NCBI GenBank assembly: GCA_009377755.1
Contig: WHTM01000007.1
Span: forward strand, 99,667-163,666
DNA length: 64,000 nt
Direction: 5' to 3'
Origin: Hyphomicrobiales bacterium
GTDB lineage: Bacteria; Pseudomonadota; Alphaproteobacteria; Rhizobiales; Xanthobacteraceae
Part shown: positions 33,071 to 42,055 of the stretch, in pieces
How positions within the stretch are numbered: position 1 is the stretch's first letter
Layout of the letters: each line of letters begins with the position of its first letter
Made by a program: the position numbers and the translations under genes
Notes under the pieces: model-generated
Database searches by the model: none
What the model was told of the DNA's origin: nothing
What the model saw: only the letters and a program-made list of their open reading frames with translations

Positions 33071-34900
33071 ATGAATCCTCCGACATCCGCCGCCGCGAAA
33101 GTCGCCGACATTTCCAACTCTACCGAAGTCGAGCGTCCGTTGCCGTCGCCGCCCGGCGGAAAGCTGTTCGGCAGCGACGCCGTCGCCGACGCGTTGCGGT
33201 CCCTCAATATTCCGTTCATCGCGCTCAACCCGGGCGCCAGCTATCGCGGCCTGCACGACTCGATCGTCAACTATCTCGGCAACGAGACGCCGCAGATGCT
33301 GCTCTGCCTGCACGAGGAGAACGCGGTGGCGATCGCCCATGGCTACGCCAAGGTCACCGGCAAGCCGATGGCTGCAGCCGTGCATTCCAACGTGGGCCTG
33401 ATGCACGCGACCATGGCCGTCTTCAACGCCTGGTGCGACCGCATGCCGGTGGTCATCATGGGCGCGACCGGCGTGGTGGACGCGATGAAGCGGCGGCCGT
33501 GGATCGAATGGATACACACCGCCCGCGACCAGGGTGCGCTGGTCCGCGATTACACCAAATGGGACGATCAGCCGGCCTCGCCTGGCGCAGCACGCGAGTC
33601 GATCCTGCGCGGCTACTGGATGTCGAGCACCGCGCCGATGGGGCCGGTATACATCAATCTCGACGTGGAGTTGCAGGAGTCGCCGCTGCTGCAGGCGCTA
33701 CCCCCGATCGAGGCGCAACGCTACATGCCGCCGGTTGCGACGGCACCGTCTGCGGAGTCGGTCAAGGCCGCGGCTGCGCTGCTCAGAGGGGCGAAGAATA
33801 TCGTCATCCTCGCCGGCCGCTGCTCGCGCTCGGTGGATGCTTGGAACGCCCGTGTGGCCCTCGCAGAAGGCCTCAACGCCAAGGTCATCACCGAATTGAA
33901 GATCGGCGCCTCGTTCCCGACCGCGCATCCGCTGCATGCCGGAGCGCCGGGTGCCATGGGTGCCGGCGGCGAGGCTGCGGCCGCGCTCAAGAATGCGGAT
34001 GTCATCGTGAGCCTCGACTGGGTCGACCTTGCCGGCATCATCAAGACCACCTTCGACGGCAAGGCGCCGACCGCCCAGGTGATCCAGGCCTCGGTCGACT
34101 ACACCATCCATCGAGGCTGGAGCATGGACTATCAGGGGCTGCCGCCGGTGGATGTGATCCTCTCCGCCGATCCGGACGCGGCTGTGCCATTGCTAATCAA
34201 GGAACTCGGCCTCAATCCGACGCCGAAGCAGCCGCATCCGAAATCGCCGCCGCCGGATCCGGTCAAATCATCGGGCGACGAGATCACGGTCGACGAGATG
34301 GCGCTGACGCTGCGCCGTGCCGTCGGCGACCGGCCGACGACGCTGACGCATCTGTCGCTATCGTGGAACGGCGCGACTTGGCCGTTCGCGCATCCGCTCG
34401 ACTTCTTGGGTTCTGAGGGTGGCGGCGGTGTCGGCGGTGGCCCCGGTAACACCGTCGGCTCGGCTCTGGCGCTGCGCGGCTCCGGGCGGCTGCCGATCGG
34501 TATCTGCGGCGACGGCGACTTCATGATGAGCTGCACCGCCTTGTGGACGGCGGTGCACTACCGCATTCCGATGCTGATCGTCGTCTGCAACAACCGTTCG
34601 TTCTTCAACGACGAGCTGCACCAGGAACGCGTGGCACGTATGCGTGTACGCCCGGTCGAGAACCGGTGGATCGGCCAGCGCGTCTCGGATCCTGACGTCG
34701 ACATGGCCCAGATCGCGCGGGCCCAGGGCGCGGTCGGTCTAGGTCCCGTCATCACCCATGAGCAGATGGAAAAGGCCTTCAAGGAAGCCATCGAAACCAT
34801 CGAAAAGGGCGGCGTGGCGGTGGTCGATGTGCGGGTCAAGGTCGGCTATGCGGCGGCAGCCGCGGCTATGACCCAGACGCCGGCGGAAAAAGCCAAATGA
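33071..34900 (+). CDS. Thiamine diphosphate-dependent enzyme, acetolactate synthase/decarboxylase-like
   Basis: 609-residue ThDP enzyme of the acetohydroxyacid synthase/benzoylformate decarboxylase superfamily. The N-terminal PYR domain has the activating glutamate in CLHEENAVAIAHGYAKVTGKP (about residue 84). The central domain is intact. The C-terminal PP domain has the ThDP/Mg motif GDGDFMMS ... VCNN (about residues 480-508) and ends with the helix where ALS keeps its FAD/ubiquinone features only weakly. The family also includes the cyclohexane-1,2-dione hydrolase. It ends before a strong terminator and precedes an IclR regulator and the Mo/Fe-S pair, so it may act on a hydroxylated ring or its ring-opened product. 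Confidence 0.85.
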   Translation: MNPPTSAAAKVADISNSTEVERPLPSPPGGKLFGSDAVADALRSLNIPFIALNPGASYRGLHDSIVNYLGNETPQMLLCLHEENAVAIAHGYAKVTGKPMAAAVHSNVGLMHATMAVFNAWCDRMPVVIMGATGVVDAMKRRPWIEWIHTARDQGALVRDYTKWDDQPASPGAARESILRGYWMSSTAPMGPVYINLDVELQESPLLQALPPIEAQRYMPPVATAPSAESVKAAAALLRGAKNIVILAGRCSRSVDAWNARVALAEGLNAKVITELKIGASFPTAHPLHAGAPGAMGAGGEAAAALKNADVIVSLDWVDLAGIIKTTFDGKAPTAQVIQASVDYTIHRGWSMDYQGLPPVDVILSADPDAAVPLLIKELGLNPTPKQPHPKSPPPDPVKSSGDEITVDEMALTLRRAVGDRPTTLTHLSLSWNGATWPFAHPLDFLGSEGGGGVGGGPGNTVGSALALRGSGRLPIGICGDGDFMMSCTALWTAVHYRIPMLIVVCNNRSFFNDELHQERVARMRVRPVENRWIGQRVSDPDVDMAQIARAQGAVGLGPVITHEQMEKAFKEAIETIEKGGVAVVDVRVKVGYAAAAAAMTQTPAEKAK

Positions 34901-34986
34901 GCCAATCTGGGTGGGAGGAGCGGCGCGCAACCTGGTAAGGGAGTAAGGTTACTTCTGGTTGTTGATTTCTGCTCTTGCAAAAATTT

Positions 34987-35021
34987 GGCTTCCGGGCGAC
35001 TTTCCCCCGGAAGCCTTTTTT
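34987..35021 (+). terminator. Strong intrinsic terminator after the ThDP gene
   Basis: GGCTTCCGGG (34987-34996) pairs perfectly with CCCGGAAGCC (35006-35015), followed by six T. It lies 87 bases after the ThDP stop and separates it from the IclR/molybdoenzyme transcript. Confidence 0.88.
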
Positions 35022-35129
35022 GTCTCACGCACTGTCGTGCAATTGTCAAAATACGAAAATAAGCAAAAATGCTGTTCGCCAATTTCCCCCCATCTCGGCT
35101 ATTTTCAGCCAGCGGTAGTGACAAATGCC

Positions 35130-35948
35130 ATGGTCACGAATGAACTCAAGCTTTCCAGCAGTGGCGACCGCATGCTGGCGGTGCTCAGTCTCTTCACCAT
35201 CGATCGGTCGGAATGGACGGTAGACGTCGCCGCCGAGGAACTCGGCGTGTCGGCGACGACCGCCTACCGCTACTTCAAGCGGCTGACCAATGCCGGTCTG
35301 CTGAGCCCGGTCTCGCGGGCGAGTTACGTCCTCGGGCCTGCCATCGTGCAGATGGATCGGCAGATCCAGATTTGTGATCCGATGCTACGGGCTGGGCGCA
35401 CGGTCATGAAGGACCTTATTCGGTATGCAACCGAAGGTTCGGTCCTGCTGCTGTGCCGACTGTTCCATGACCGGGTCATGTGCGTGCATCAGGTCGCCGG
35501 GCGCGGACCGTTGGAGCCGGTGAGCTTCGAGCGGGGCCGGCTGATTCCGCTGTTTCTCGGTGCAACATCAAAGATCATCCTTGCGCATCTGCCGCCGCGC
35601 ACCTTGAAATCGCTGTTCATGCAGAATGCGGTGGCGATCGCAGATTCGGGACTGGGTAATACCTGGGACGAATTCCGCCAGCGGCTGTCGACTTTGCGGC
35701 GCGACGGCGCCGCGGTCGCGCGCGGCGAGCTCGATCCCGGCCGCGTCGGGATCGCAGCGCCCATTTTCGAGGGACATTCGATCCTCGGCAGCCTCAGCTT
35801 TTTATTGCCCGCGGAACGGACTGATGACACTTTAATCGGACGGCTGGCGCCGCTGACCATCGCGGGCGCTCGCGAGATCGAGCGAGCGATGAGCCAACAG
35901 GCGGCGGCAGCGACGGCCAGTCCGGCGCGGGTGCGAGTTGCACGCTGA
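35130..35948 (+). CDS. IclR-family transcriptional regulator
   Basis: 272-residue regulator with an N-terminal winged helix (DRMLAVLSLFTIDRSEWTVD, then the HTH VAAEELGVSATTAYRYFKRL) and a C-terminal effector domain of the IclR GAF-like type (VLLLCRLFHDRVMCVHQVAGRG, RLIPLFLGATSKIILAHL, and GRVGIAAPIFEGHSILGSLSF). IclR proteins commonly control aromatic catabolism and sense the substrate or an intermediate. It is placed between the ThDP gene and the molybdoenzyme genes on the same strand, making it the likely pathway regulator. ATG 35130 was preferred as the upstream in-frame sequence is terminator-derived. Confidence 0.88.
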   Translation: MVTNELKLSSSGDRMLAVLSLFTIDRSEWTVDVAAEELGVSATTAYRYFKRLTNAGLLSPVSRASYVLGPAIVQMDRQIQICDPMLRAGRTVMKDLIRYATEGSVLLLCRLFHDRVMCVHQVAGRGPLEPVSFERGRLIPLFLGATSKIILAHLPPRTLKSLFMQNAVAIADSGLGNTWDEFRQRLSTLRRDGAAVARGELDPGRVGIAAPIFEGHSILGSLSFLLPAERTDDTLIGRLAPLTIAGAREIERAMSQQAAAATASPARVRVAR

Positions 35949-36023
35949 GCCGTCATCGGGCAGCGTGTGAGGCGAATAATTGAGGCACGTCGGAACGTGC
36001 CGCAAATGACGGGAGAAGAAGCC

Positions 36024-39000
36024 ATGTCATTAGCAACAATCAAGTTCTCAACGATACTTCTCGGCTTCTCGCAAGTCCTCAAAATCGCCGCCCGCCGCTA
36101 TCCGAAGTTCCAGGAGCGACTGCGTGAACGCGACCTCGTCGCCCAGATGGTGGCGCGCGACGAAGAGATCGGCCGTTGGTACGAGATCCGTGGCGGCAAG
36201 GTTCGTTCGCGCAAGGGCATTCACCCGAAACCGGACGTGACGCTCGGTTTCAAGACGGCCAAGCACGGCGCGAAGCTGCTGATGCCGCCGATCAATTGGC
36301 TTAATCAGATCAACGCGCAGAAGGATTTCATCCTCACGGTCGAAGGTGACGATGCGCTGATCAACTGGTTCGCGCAGACCATCATGATGGTGCAGACGGC
36401 GCACTGGACATACGGCACGCCGCAGCCGGATGGCTCGATGCGCTACTGCAACATGACCAACGGCGGGCCGGTCTTCGTCTACGTCAAGGACGACAAGATT
36501 GTCCGCATGACGCCGATCGAATTCGGCGACAATGACCCGCCGCCGTGGACCATCGAGGCCAAGAACGGCGTCAAACTAACGCCGCCGCGTAAGACCACGC
36601 TGGCGCCGCATGGGCAGAACGCCAAATCGATCGTCTATTCGCCCGACCGGCTGCTGTACCCGATGAAGCGGGTCGACTTCGATCCGAACGGTGCGCGCAA
36701 CCCGCAGAACCGCGGCAAGTCCGGCTACATGCGCATCTCCTGGGAGGAGGCACTCGACCTCGTCTCCGGCGAGATCAAGCGGATGAAGCGCGACTACGGT
36801 CCCGGAGCGATGGCGGTATCGCACGGTTCTCACCATACCTGGGGCAACATCGGCTATTATCTCTCTGCGTTATTCCGCTTTACGAACGCCGTCGGGATGA
36901 CTCGCGTTCATCACAATCCGGATTCGTGGGAAGGCTGGTACTGGGGCGCGGTGCACCACTGGGGCCACACGCTCCGCGTCGGCCAGTCGGAAACATACGG
37001 CACCGTCGAGGACTGCCTGCAGAACTGCGACATGATCGTGTCGTGGGCGGCCGATCCGGAATCCACCTCGGGCTCCTACGGCGCGCAGGAAGGCACGGTC
37101 CGCCGCCAATGGCTCAAGGACCCGCGCCTCGGCATCAAGGTCGTGCACGTCGACCCCTACTTCAATTCGACGGCGCAGTTCCTGCCCGGCAAGTGGTTCG
37201 CGCCGAAGCCGACCACCTCGGTCGCGATGGCGATGGCGATCGCATACGTCTGGATCAAGGAAGACCTCTACGACAAGGAATATGTGAAGACCCACACCGT
37301 CGGCTTCGACGTGTGGAAGGCGTATCTCGTCGGCGACGAGGACGGCATCCCGAAGACGCCTGAATGGCAGGAGAAGGAAACCGGCGTCCCGGCCAGGGAC
37401 GTGCGAGCACTCGCGCGTGAGTGGGGGAAGAAGCGCGTCTACCTCGCGCCCGGCGGCTGGGGCAATGGCCACGGCGGCGCCTGTCGCAACCAGACCGGCA
37501 TTCCATGGGCGCGCGTGATGGTGTGCCTCGTGGCGATGCAGGGGCTCGGCAAGCCGGGCGTCAACATGGGCAATCTGCAATGGGGCTGCCCGATCGACTT
37601 CAATTTCTATTTCCCGGGCTATGCCGACGGCGGCATGTCGGGCGATCTGGAAAACACGGCGATGCCGGTCGAACTGTACCAGCGTATGCCGCAACTGCCG
37701 ACCATGAACTCCAATGCGCAGCAGATTCCGCGCATCTGGCTGCCCGAGGCCCTCGTCGATGGCAAGGCGGAAGGCTATCGGTGGGTCGGGAAGTCGATCG
37801 AGCACCAGTTCGCCAAGTTCGCCTATCCGGCCCCGGGCCATGCGCCTGTGAAGATGTTCTACAAGTACGGCGGCTCGATGCTGTCGACTATGAACAACAC
37901 CAACCGCCATGTGCGAATGTACCAGTCGGAGAATCTCGAATTCGTCGTCAACCAGTCGATCTGGTTCGAGGGCGAGGCCAAGTTCGCCGACGTGATCCTG
38001 CCGGCCTGCACCAACTTCGAGCGTACCGACATCAGCGAGTGGGCCGGGCTCGGCGGCTACGGGCACCACGGCCAGCAGCAGCTCAACCACCGCGTCATCA
38101 TCTTTCAGGCGCCGGCGATCGAGCCGCTCGGCGAGTCGAAGTCGGACTACTGGATCCTCAACCAGATCTGCGCCCGGCTTGGCCTTGCCAACTACTTCTC
38201 CGAAGGCATGAACGAGATCGACTGGGTCAAGCGCTTGTATGACGCCTCCGACATGCCCGAGGTGATGTCCTTCAAGGAGTTTATCAAGCGGGGATACTAT
38301 GTGGTGCCGGCGGAGAAGGAGAAATTGCGGGCGCCGGTATCGTTCCGCTGGTTCTGGGAGAACCGGAAGAAGGACGTGCCGGAGGCGCATCCGCTGCCGT
38401 CCGACTACACGGAAGAGTTCCTGCGCGGACTGCAGACCCAGTCGGGCAAGCTCGAGTTCGAGTGCAACAGTCTCAAGCGCTTCAAGGACCCGGAGCGCCC
38501 GCCGATCGTCAAGTACGAGCCGTCCTGGGAAGGCTCGCATTCCGGCGAGATGTTCGAGCGCTATCCGCTGCAGATGCTCACGCCGCACAATAAGTACAGC
38601 TTCCACACCCAGGGCGACGGCAAGTCGAGCTTCCTGCTCAACATCCCGTATCACCGCGTGAACGTCGACGGCTACTACTACTGGATCATGCGCATGAACG
38701 AGGAGGATGCTGCCGAGCGCGGCATCAAGGAGCACGATCTCGTCAAGGTGTTCAACGATCGCGGCGCGGTGATCTGCGCCGCAGTGCCGACGCAGCGGCT
38801 GCCGCGCGGCGTGTGCCACGGTTACGAGTCTTCGGCGACCTACGATCCGATGGGCGAGCCGGGCAAGTCGGTCGACCGGGGTGGGTGCCTCAATCTGCTC
38901 ACGCCCGAGCGCTCGCAGACCAAGAGCACGCATGCGCTCGCCGGCGCCAATTCGCTGGTGCAAATCGAGCTGTGGGACCGGCGCATCGAGCACATGTCGG

Positions 39001-39077
39001 CGACGTTCGCGGCGATGGAGCAGGACAAAGAGGTCAAGCGGTCGCTCAAGGCTGCGGAGCTTGTACCGGCGAAGTAG
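36024..39077 (+). CDS. Molybdopterin oxidoreductase, transhydrogenase/resorcinol hydroxylase-like large subunit with SCP2-like N-terminal domain
   Basis: 1017-residue catalytic subunit of the DMSO-reductase superfamily, closest in pattern to pyrogallol-phloroglucinol transhydrogenase and to resorcinol hydroxylase large subunits. It has no N-terminal Fe-S cysteine motif, as in that group. [13 protein letters not shown] places an Asp-Ser-Trp at residues 300-302, matching the Mo-ligand serine region of the transhydrogenase (about residue 175), shifted by about 126. The C-terminal molybdopterin-binding region begins near [15 protein letters not shown]. The extra N-terminus (about residues 10-115, for example [16 protein letters not shown] and [15 protein letters not shown]) resembles an SCP2 sterol-carrier fold. 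GGGAGAAGAA upstream supports ATG 36024. Partner: the Fe-S subunit at 39179. Confidence 0.88.
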   Translation: MSLATIKFSTILLGFSQVLKIAARRYPKFQERLRERDLVAQMVARDEEIGRWYEIRGGKVRSRKGIHPKPDVTLGFKTAKHGAKLLMPPINWLNQINAQKDFILTVEGDDALINWFAQTIMMVQTAHWTYGTPQPDGSMRYCNMTNGGPVFVYVKDDKIVRMTPIEFGDNDPPPWTIEAKNGVKLTPPRKTTLAPHGQNAKSIVYSPDRLLYPMKRVDFDPNGARNPQNRGKSGYMRISWEEALDLVSGEIKRMKRDYGPGAMAVSHGSHHTWGNIGYYLSALFRFTNAVGMTRVHHNPDSWEGWYWGAVHHWGHTLRVGQSETYGTVEDCLQNCDMIVSWAADPESTSGSYGAQEGTVRRQWLKDPRLGIKVVHVDPYFNSTAQFLPGKWFAPKPTTSVAMAMAIAYVWIKEDLYDKEYVKTHTVGFDVWKAYLVGDEDGIPKTPEWQEKETGVPARDVRALAREWGKKRVYLAPGGWGNGHGGACRNQTGIPWARVMVCLVAMQGLGKPGVNMGNLQWGCPIDFNFYFPGYADGGMSGDLENTAMPVELYQRMPQLPTMNSNAQQIPRIWLPEALVDGKAEGYRWVGKSIEHQFAKFAYPAPGHAPVKMFYKYGGSMLSTMNNTNRHVRMYQSENLEFVVNQSIWFEGEAKFADVILPACTNFERTDISEWAGLGGYGHHGQQQLNHRVIIFQAPAIEPLGESKSDYWILNQICARLGLANYFSEGMNEIDWVKRLYDASDMPEVMSFKEFIKRGYYVVPAEKEKLRAPVSFRWFWENRKKDVPEAHPLPSDYTEEFLRGLQTQSGKLEFECNSLKRFKDPERPPIVKYEPSWEGSHSGEMFERYPLQMLTPHNKYSFHTQGDGKSSFLLNIPYHRVNVDGYYYWIMRMNEEDAAERGIKEHDLVKVFNDRGAVICAAVPTQRLPRGVCHGYESSATYDPMGEPGKSVDRGGCLNLLTPERSQTKSTHALAGANSLVQIELWDRRIEHMSATFAAMEQDKEVKRSLKAAELVPAK

Positions 39078-39083
39078 CAGGGC

Positions 39084-39156
39084 TGTCGTGTCCGCGAAGG
39101 CGGGCACCCAGTAACACCGAAGGTTACTGGATCGCCCGCCTGCACGGGCGATGACG
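39084..39156. repeat. Palindromic repeat between the molybdoenzyme and Fe-S subunit genes
   Basis: TGTCCGCGAAGGCGGGCACC and CCAGTAACACCGAAGGTTACTGG and CGCCCGCCTGCACGGGCG form hairpins. It is a diverged member of the CCCCGCGAAAGCGGGG family and lies inside the probable operon. Confidence 0.65.
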
Positions 39157-39178
39157 GAGAGGTAGGAGCGTAGACAAG

Positions 39179-40018
39179 ATGAAAAAATGGAACCTGGTCG
39201 TCGACGTCGCCGAGTGCATCAACTGCCAGCTTTGCGCGCTCGCGGTGATGGACGAGTACGTCGACAACGAATGGCCCGGCTATTCGGCGCCGATGCCGCG
39301 GCACGGCCACCGCTGGATCGACATTAAGCAGAAGGAGCGTGGCCAGGCGCCGATGATCGACATCGGATTTCTGCCCACGACCTGCAATCATTGCGACGAC
39401 GCGCCGTGCCTCAAGGCCGGCGGCCCGGACGGCGCGGTGAAGAAGCGCGACGACGGCATCATCCTGATCGACCCGGAGAAATCGAAGGGCCGCAAGGACA
39501 TCGCCGATTCCTGTCCATACGGCAGCATCTGGTGGAACGAGGAGCGTCAGATTCCACAGATCTGGACCTTCGACGCGCACCTGCTCGACCAGGGCTGGCC
39601 GCACACCCGCGGCCATCAGGTGTGCCCGACCGCCGCGATGCGCTCGATCAAGGTCGAGGACGAGGAGATGGCGAGAATCGCGCGCGAGCAGGCGCTCGAA
39701 GTGCTCAAGCCCGAGCTCGGCACCAAGCCGCGTATCTACTACAAGAACCTCTGGCGCTATTCGAAGGCGTTTATCGGCGGCAGCGTCTCGGCGGAAGCCA
39801 ACGGCGTCGTCGATTGCGTCGAAGGCGCGACCGTGCGGCTGATCAAGGACGGCACGAGCATCGCCGAGATGGTGACCGACAACTACGGCGATTTCAAATT
39901 CGACAAGCTCGACGAGGGCGGCGGCCGGTACACTGTCGAAGTGTCGTCCAACGGCCGCAGCAAGTCGGTTGACGTGGAGCTCGGCGTCAGCCGCAACGTC
40001 GGCGAGATCAGGCTGTAG
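39179..40018 (+). CDS. Fe-S subunit of the molybdoenzyme, with C-terminal beta-sandwich domain
   Basis: 279-residue electron-transfer subunit like TthS of pyrogallol-phloroglucinol transhydrogenase and RhS/BtdhS of resorcinol pathways. Ferredoxin-type cysteines: CINCQLC (about residues 13-19), TTCNHCDDAPC, the DSCPYGS segment and HQVCPTA, enough for multiple [4Fe-4S] clusters. After residue about 205 comes a carboxypeptidase-regulatory/Cna-B-like beta domain (CVEGATVRLIKDG, TDNYGDFKFDKLDEGGGRYTV), which is also typical of the transhydrogenase beta subunit. It is the obvious partner of the large subunit, 101 bases upstream, with a repeat in between. No twin-arginine signal, so the complex is probably cytosolic. 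Confidence 0.92.
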   Translation: MKKWNLVVDVAECINCQLCALAVMDEYVDNEWPGYSAPMPRHGHRWIDIKQKERGQAPMIDIGFLPTTCNHCDDAPCLKAGGPDGAVKKRDDGIILIDPEKSKGRKDIADSCPYGSIWWNEERQIPQIWTFDAHLLDQGWPHTRGHQVCPTAAMRSIKVEDEEMARIAREQALEVLKPELGTKPRIYYKNLWRYSKAFIGGSVSAEANGVVDCVEGATVRLIKDGTSIAEMVTDNYGDFKFDKLDEGGGRYTVEVSSNGRSKSVDVELGVSRNVGEIRL

Positions 40019-40057
40019 ATGACCGATTTCACACATCCGACGGGTCCCTCGTCGGTC

Positions 40058-40133
40058 CTGGATTGCTTCGACTTCGGCTCGCAATGACGGCGAGGCTCGT
40101 CATTGCGAGGCGCGTAGCGCCGAAGCAATCCAG
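40058..40133. repeat. Palindromic repeat, CTGGATTGCTTCG family
   Basis: CTGGATTGCTTCG at the left pairs with CGAAGCAATCCAG at the right, with an inner CAATGACGGCGAG / CTCGTCATTG hairpin. It lies between the Fe-S subunit and the convergent DoxX gene. Confidence 0.75.
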
Positions 40134-40178
40134 ACTTTGAGTGGCGCGGTACTATTCGAATTTCGGACGCGCCGAAGA

Positions 40179-40658
40179 TCAGAATTCCCATCCCAACAAC
40201 CGGTCGAGTGAATACGGTCCCCCGCCGTTGGCCAGGAAATATGCCGCGGCGCAGGTCCAGATGAGCGGATATTCCACGCCACGGGTGTTCCAAAACCAGC
40301 CGTCCTTGACGTGGTCGTAGATCGACATGCCGAGCAGGATGACGATCGGGATGGCGACGGGGCGCGTGAACAGGCCGAGCGCGAACAGCGGCCCGCCGAT
40401 CAATTCGGTGACGAGGATCACGATCGTCCAGAATTTGTGCGGACCGGGATAACCCCATTTCTCCAGCGCAGCCGCGAGTTCGCGCCAGCTCTTCACCGGG
40501 CCGCCGGTATTGGGAAAATAGCCGAAGCCCATCCGTAGCCCATGCGGGATCAGGCAGATGCCGACCGCCACCCGCACCGCCGTCTCCACGACCGGCGCCA
40601 ACGTGGCGTAGAGGCCGCGCAGTTCGGGGAAGACGAGGGTGGGGGAGGGATCGAACAT
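40179..40658 (-). CDS. DoxX-family membrane protein
   Basis: 159-residue integral membrane protein with four hydrophobic segments. The DoxX pattern is visible in VAVGICLIPHGLRMGFGYFP, in the second helix region KFWTIVILVTELIGGPLFALGLFTRP, and the third in IVILLGMSIYDHVKDGWFW. DoxX proteins are linked to quinone or thiosulfate redox reactions in some organisms, but most are uncharacterised. It is convergent with the Fe-S subunit gene, on the strand opposite to the catabolic genes. Its role in the pathway is unclear. Confidence 0.83.
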   Translation of the reverse strand: MFDPSPTLVFPELRGLYATLAPVVETAVRVAVGICLIPHGLRMGFGYFPNTGGPVKSWRELAAALEKWGYPGPHKFWTIVILVTELIGGPLFALGLFTRPVAIPIVILLGMSIYDHVKDGWFWNTRGVEYPLIWTCAAAYFLANGGGPYSLDRLLGWEF

Positions 40659-40683
40659 GGAGGGACGACGGAGCTTTCCGCAT

Positions 40684-40793
40684 GTCGTCCCCGCGAAAGC
40701 GGGGACCCATAACCATCAGAGTCTCAGATATCGCACTTACGGTGCCACAAGGTTGGTCGGTGGCTATGGGTCCCCGCCTTCGCGGGGACGACT
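40684..40793. repeat. Palindromic repeat, GTCGTCCCCGCGAAAGCGGGG family, copy 1
   Basis: TGTCGTCCCCGCGAAAGCGG and CCGCCTTCGCGGGGACGACT form the outer arms, with GGGACCCATAACCA / TGGCTATGGGTCCC inside. It lies in the gap between the DoxX and beta-hydroxyacid dehydrogenase genes. Other copies are at 46028, 49101 and 60600. Confidence 0.8.
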
Positions 40794-40809
40794 CGTGGCG
40801 AGGTCACGT

Positions 40810-41769
40810 TTAATTCTCCAACCCAGTCGGCACGGGCTTGTTCTCGGACTCGAGTTTCATGCCCGACGCGATCGCCATGGTCTCCATGAGCGTCGCGAAG
40901 TCCATGTCGAGATACTTCTGCGGATCGGGTTTGAGCGAGGCCATTCCGAAGTGCATCTGCAGGATTTCGCGCGCCGCGACGGTCACCGGCATCGGCACGT
41001 CCATCTCGTTGGCGAGCTCGATGCCGAGGTCGAGGTCCTTGCGCAAGAGCTCCGGGGTGAACGTCGTCGTCCAGTCGAGATTGACCAACGCCGGCGACTT
41101 GTAGGCGGTGAACATCGAGCCCATGACGCCGTTGTTGAGGAAGGCCAGGAAGGCGTGGCGCGGCACGCCCATCTTGTTGGTGAGCAGCGTGATCTCGATC
41201 AGATTCTGGATCACCACGCCGAGCATGACGTTGTGGGCAATCTTGCAGACGCGGGCGAGCTCGCCCTCGCCCACGTAGGAGACCCCGCGTGGGGCGAATA
41301 CCTTGATCAGCGGCTCGGCGGTGCGGAACGCCGCTTCCGCGCCGGAGGCGACGGCGGACAGCTTGCCGGCTTTGATCACCTTGGCATTGCCGCTGACCGG
41401 GCAGGCGAGGAAATCGGACTTCCGCTCGGCGAGGCGCCTGCGGATGTCGGCGGATTCGTCGACCGAGATCGAAGAGCAGTCGACGACGATGGGCGGCGCC
41501 TTGTTCGAGCCGGCAAGCACGCCGCTCGGCCCGAAATAGACCTCGTGCAGATCCTTGCCGGTCGCGACGATGGAAAACAGCACGTCGATGTCGGCCAGGT
41601 CGCTCAGCCGGTCGACGATCTTGCCGCCCTGCTTCGCCAGCGGTTCGGCCTTCGAGCGGGTGCGGTTCCAGATCGAGACGTCGTGGCCCGCCTTCAGCAG
41701 CCGTTCGGCCATCGGGTAGCCCATGCGGCCCATGCCGATCCAGCCGATCCGTTGTGTGGTGTTGGCCAT
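40810..41769 (-). CDS. Beta-hydroxyacid dehydrogenase (3-hydroxyisobutyrate dehydrogenase-like)
   Basis: 319-residue NAD(P)-dependent dehydrogenase. The Rossmann motif is IGWIGMGRMGYPMAERLLKAGHD (about residues 8-30). The substrate loop is DFLACPVSGNAKVIKAGKL, and the catalytic lysine lies in RVCKIAHNVMLGVV. Substrates of this family are 3-hydroxyacids such as tartronate semialdehyde, 3-hydroxyisobutyrate or 2-hydroxy-3-oxo acids. It is divergent from the E1-alpha gene across a palindromic repeat, so it may belong to the same catabolic regulon, acting on a 3-hydroxy or semialdehyde product. The exact substrate is open. Confidence 0.88.
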   Translation of the reverse strand: MANTTQRIGWIGMGRMGYPMAERLLKAGHDVSIWNRTRSKAEPLAKQGGKIVDRLSDLADIDVLFSIVATGKDLHEVYFGPSGVLAGSNKAPPIVVDCSSISVDESADIRRRLAERKSDFLACPVSGNAKVIKAGKLSAVASGAEAAFRTAEPLIKVFAPRGVSYVGEGELARVCKIAHNVMLGVVIQNLIEITLLTNKMGVPRHAFLAFLNNGVMGSMFTAYKSPALVNLDWTTTFTPELLRKDLDLGIELANEMDVPMPVTVAAREILQMHFGMASLKPDPQKYLDMDFATLMETMAIASGMKLESENKPVPTGLEN

Positions 41770-41854
41770 GCAGTGCTCCTTGCTTTGGCGGAATGTGCTG
41801 TTCCGCCTCTGCTAGCAGGGGACTAGGGGCGCTGCAACTTGCCCTAGTGCGCGC

Positions 41855-41981
41855 GGTCCATTCTTCGAGACGCCGACCTGCGGTCGGCTCCTCAGGTGAG
41901 GCCGATACTTGCGGCTCTCCACCAGATTCATGCCTCATCCTGAGGAGGGCGCGAAGCGCCCGTCTCGAAGGATGGCCGCTT
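41855..41981. repeat. Palindromic repeat, TCTTCGAGACG / CGTCTCGAAGGATGG family
   Basis: Left arm CCATTCTTCGAGACGCCGAC with GGCTCCTCAGGTGAGGC, right arm GCCTCATCCTGAGGAG with GCCCGTCTCGAAGGATGGCC. Located in the divergent region between the dehydrogenase and E1-alpha genes, so it overlaps the likely promoter zone. A half copy lies at 15915-15960. Confidence 0.75.
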
Positions 41982-42055
41982 GCTCGAAAGCCCGCTACGC
42001 TGTTACCAAACAAGCGCCGCGGCAGCGGCAGGAAGACCCAAGTCCGAGGTAACGC

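Noticed and set aside
31451..33517. 688-codon minus-strand frame across pyrE, HPF-CSD and part of the ThDP gene
   Set aside because: It spans three well-supported plus-strand genes and a repeat; low-complexity translation.
36870..39107. 745-codon minus-strand frame opposite the molybdoenzyme
   Set aside because: Shadow of the molybdoenzyme gene; no recognisable protein features.
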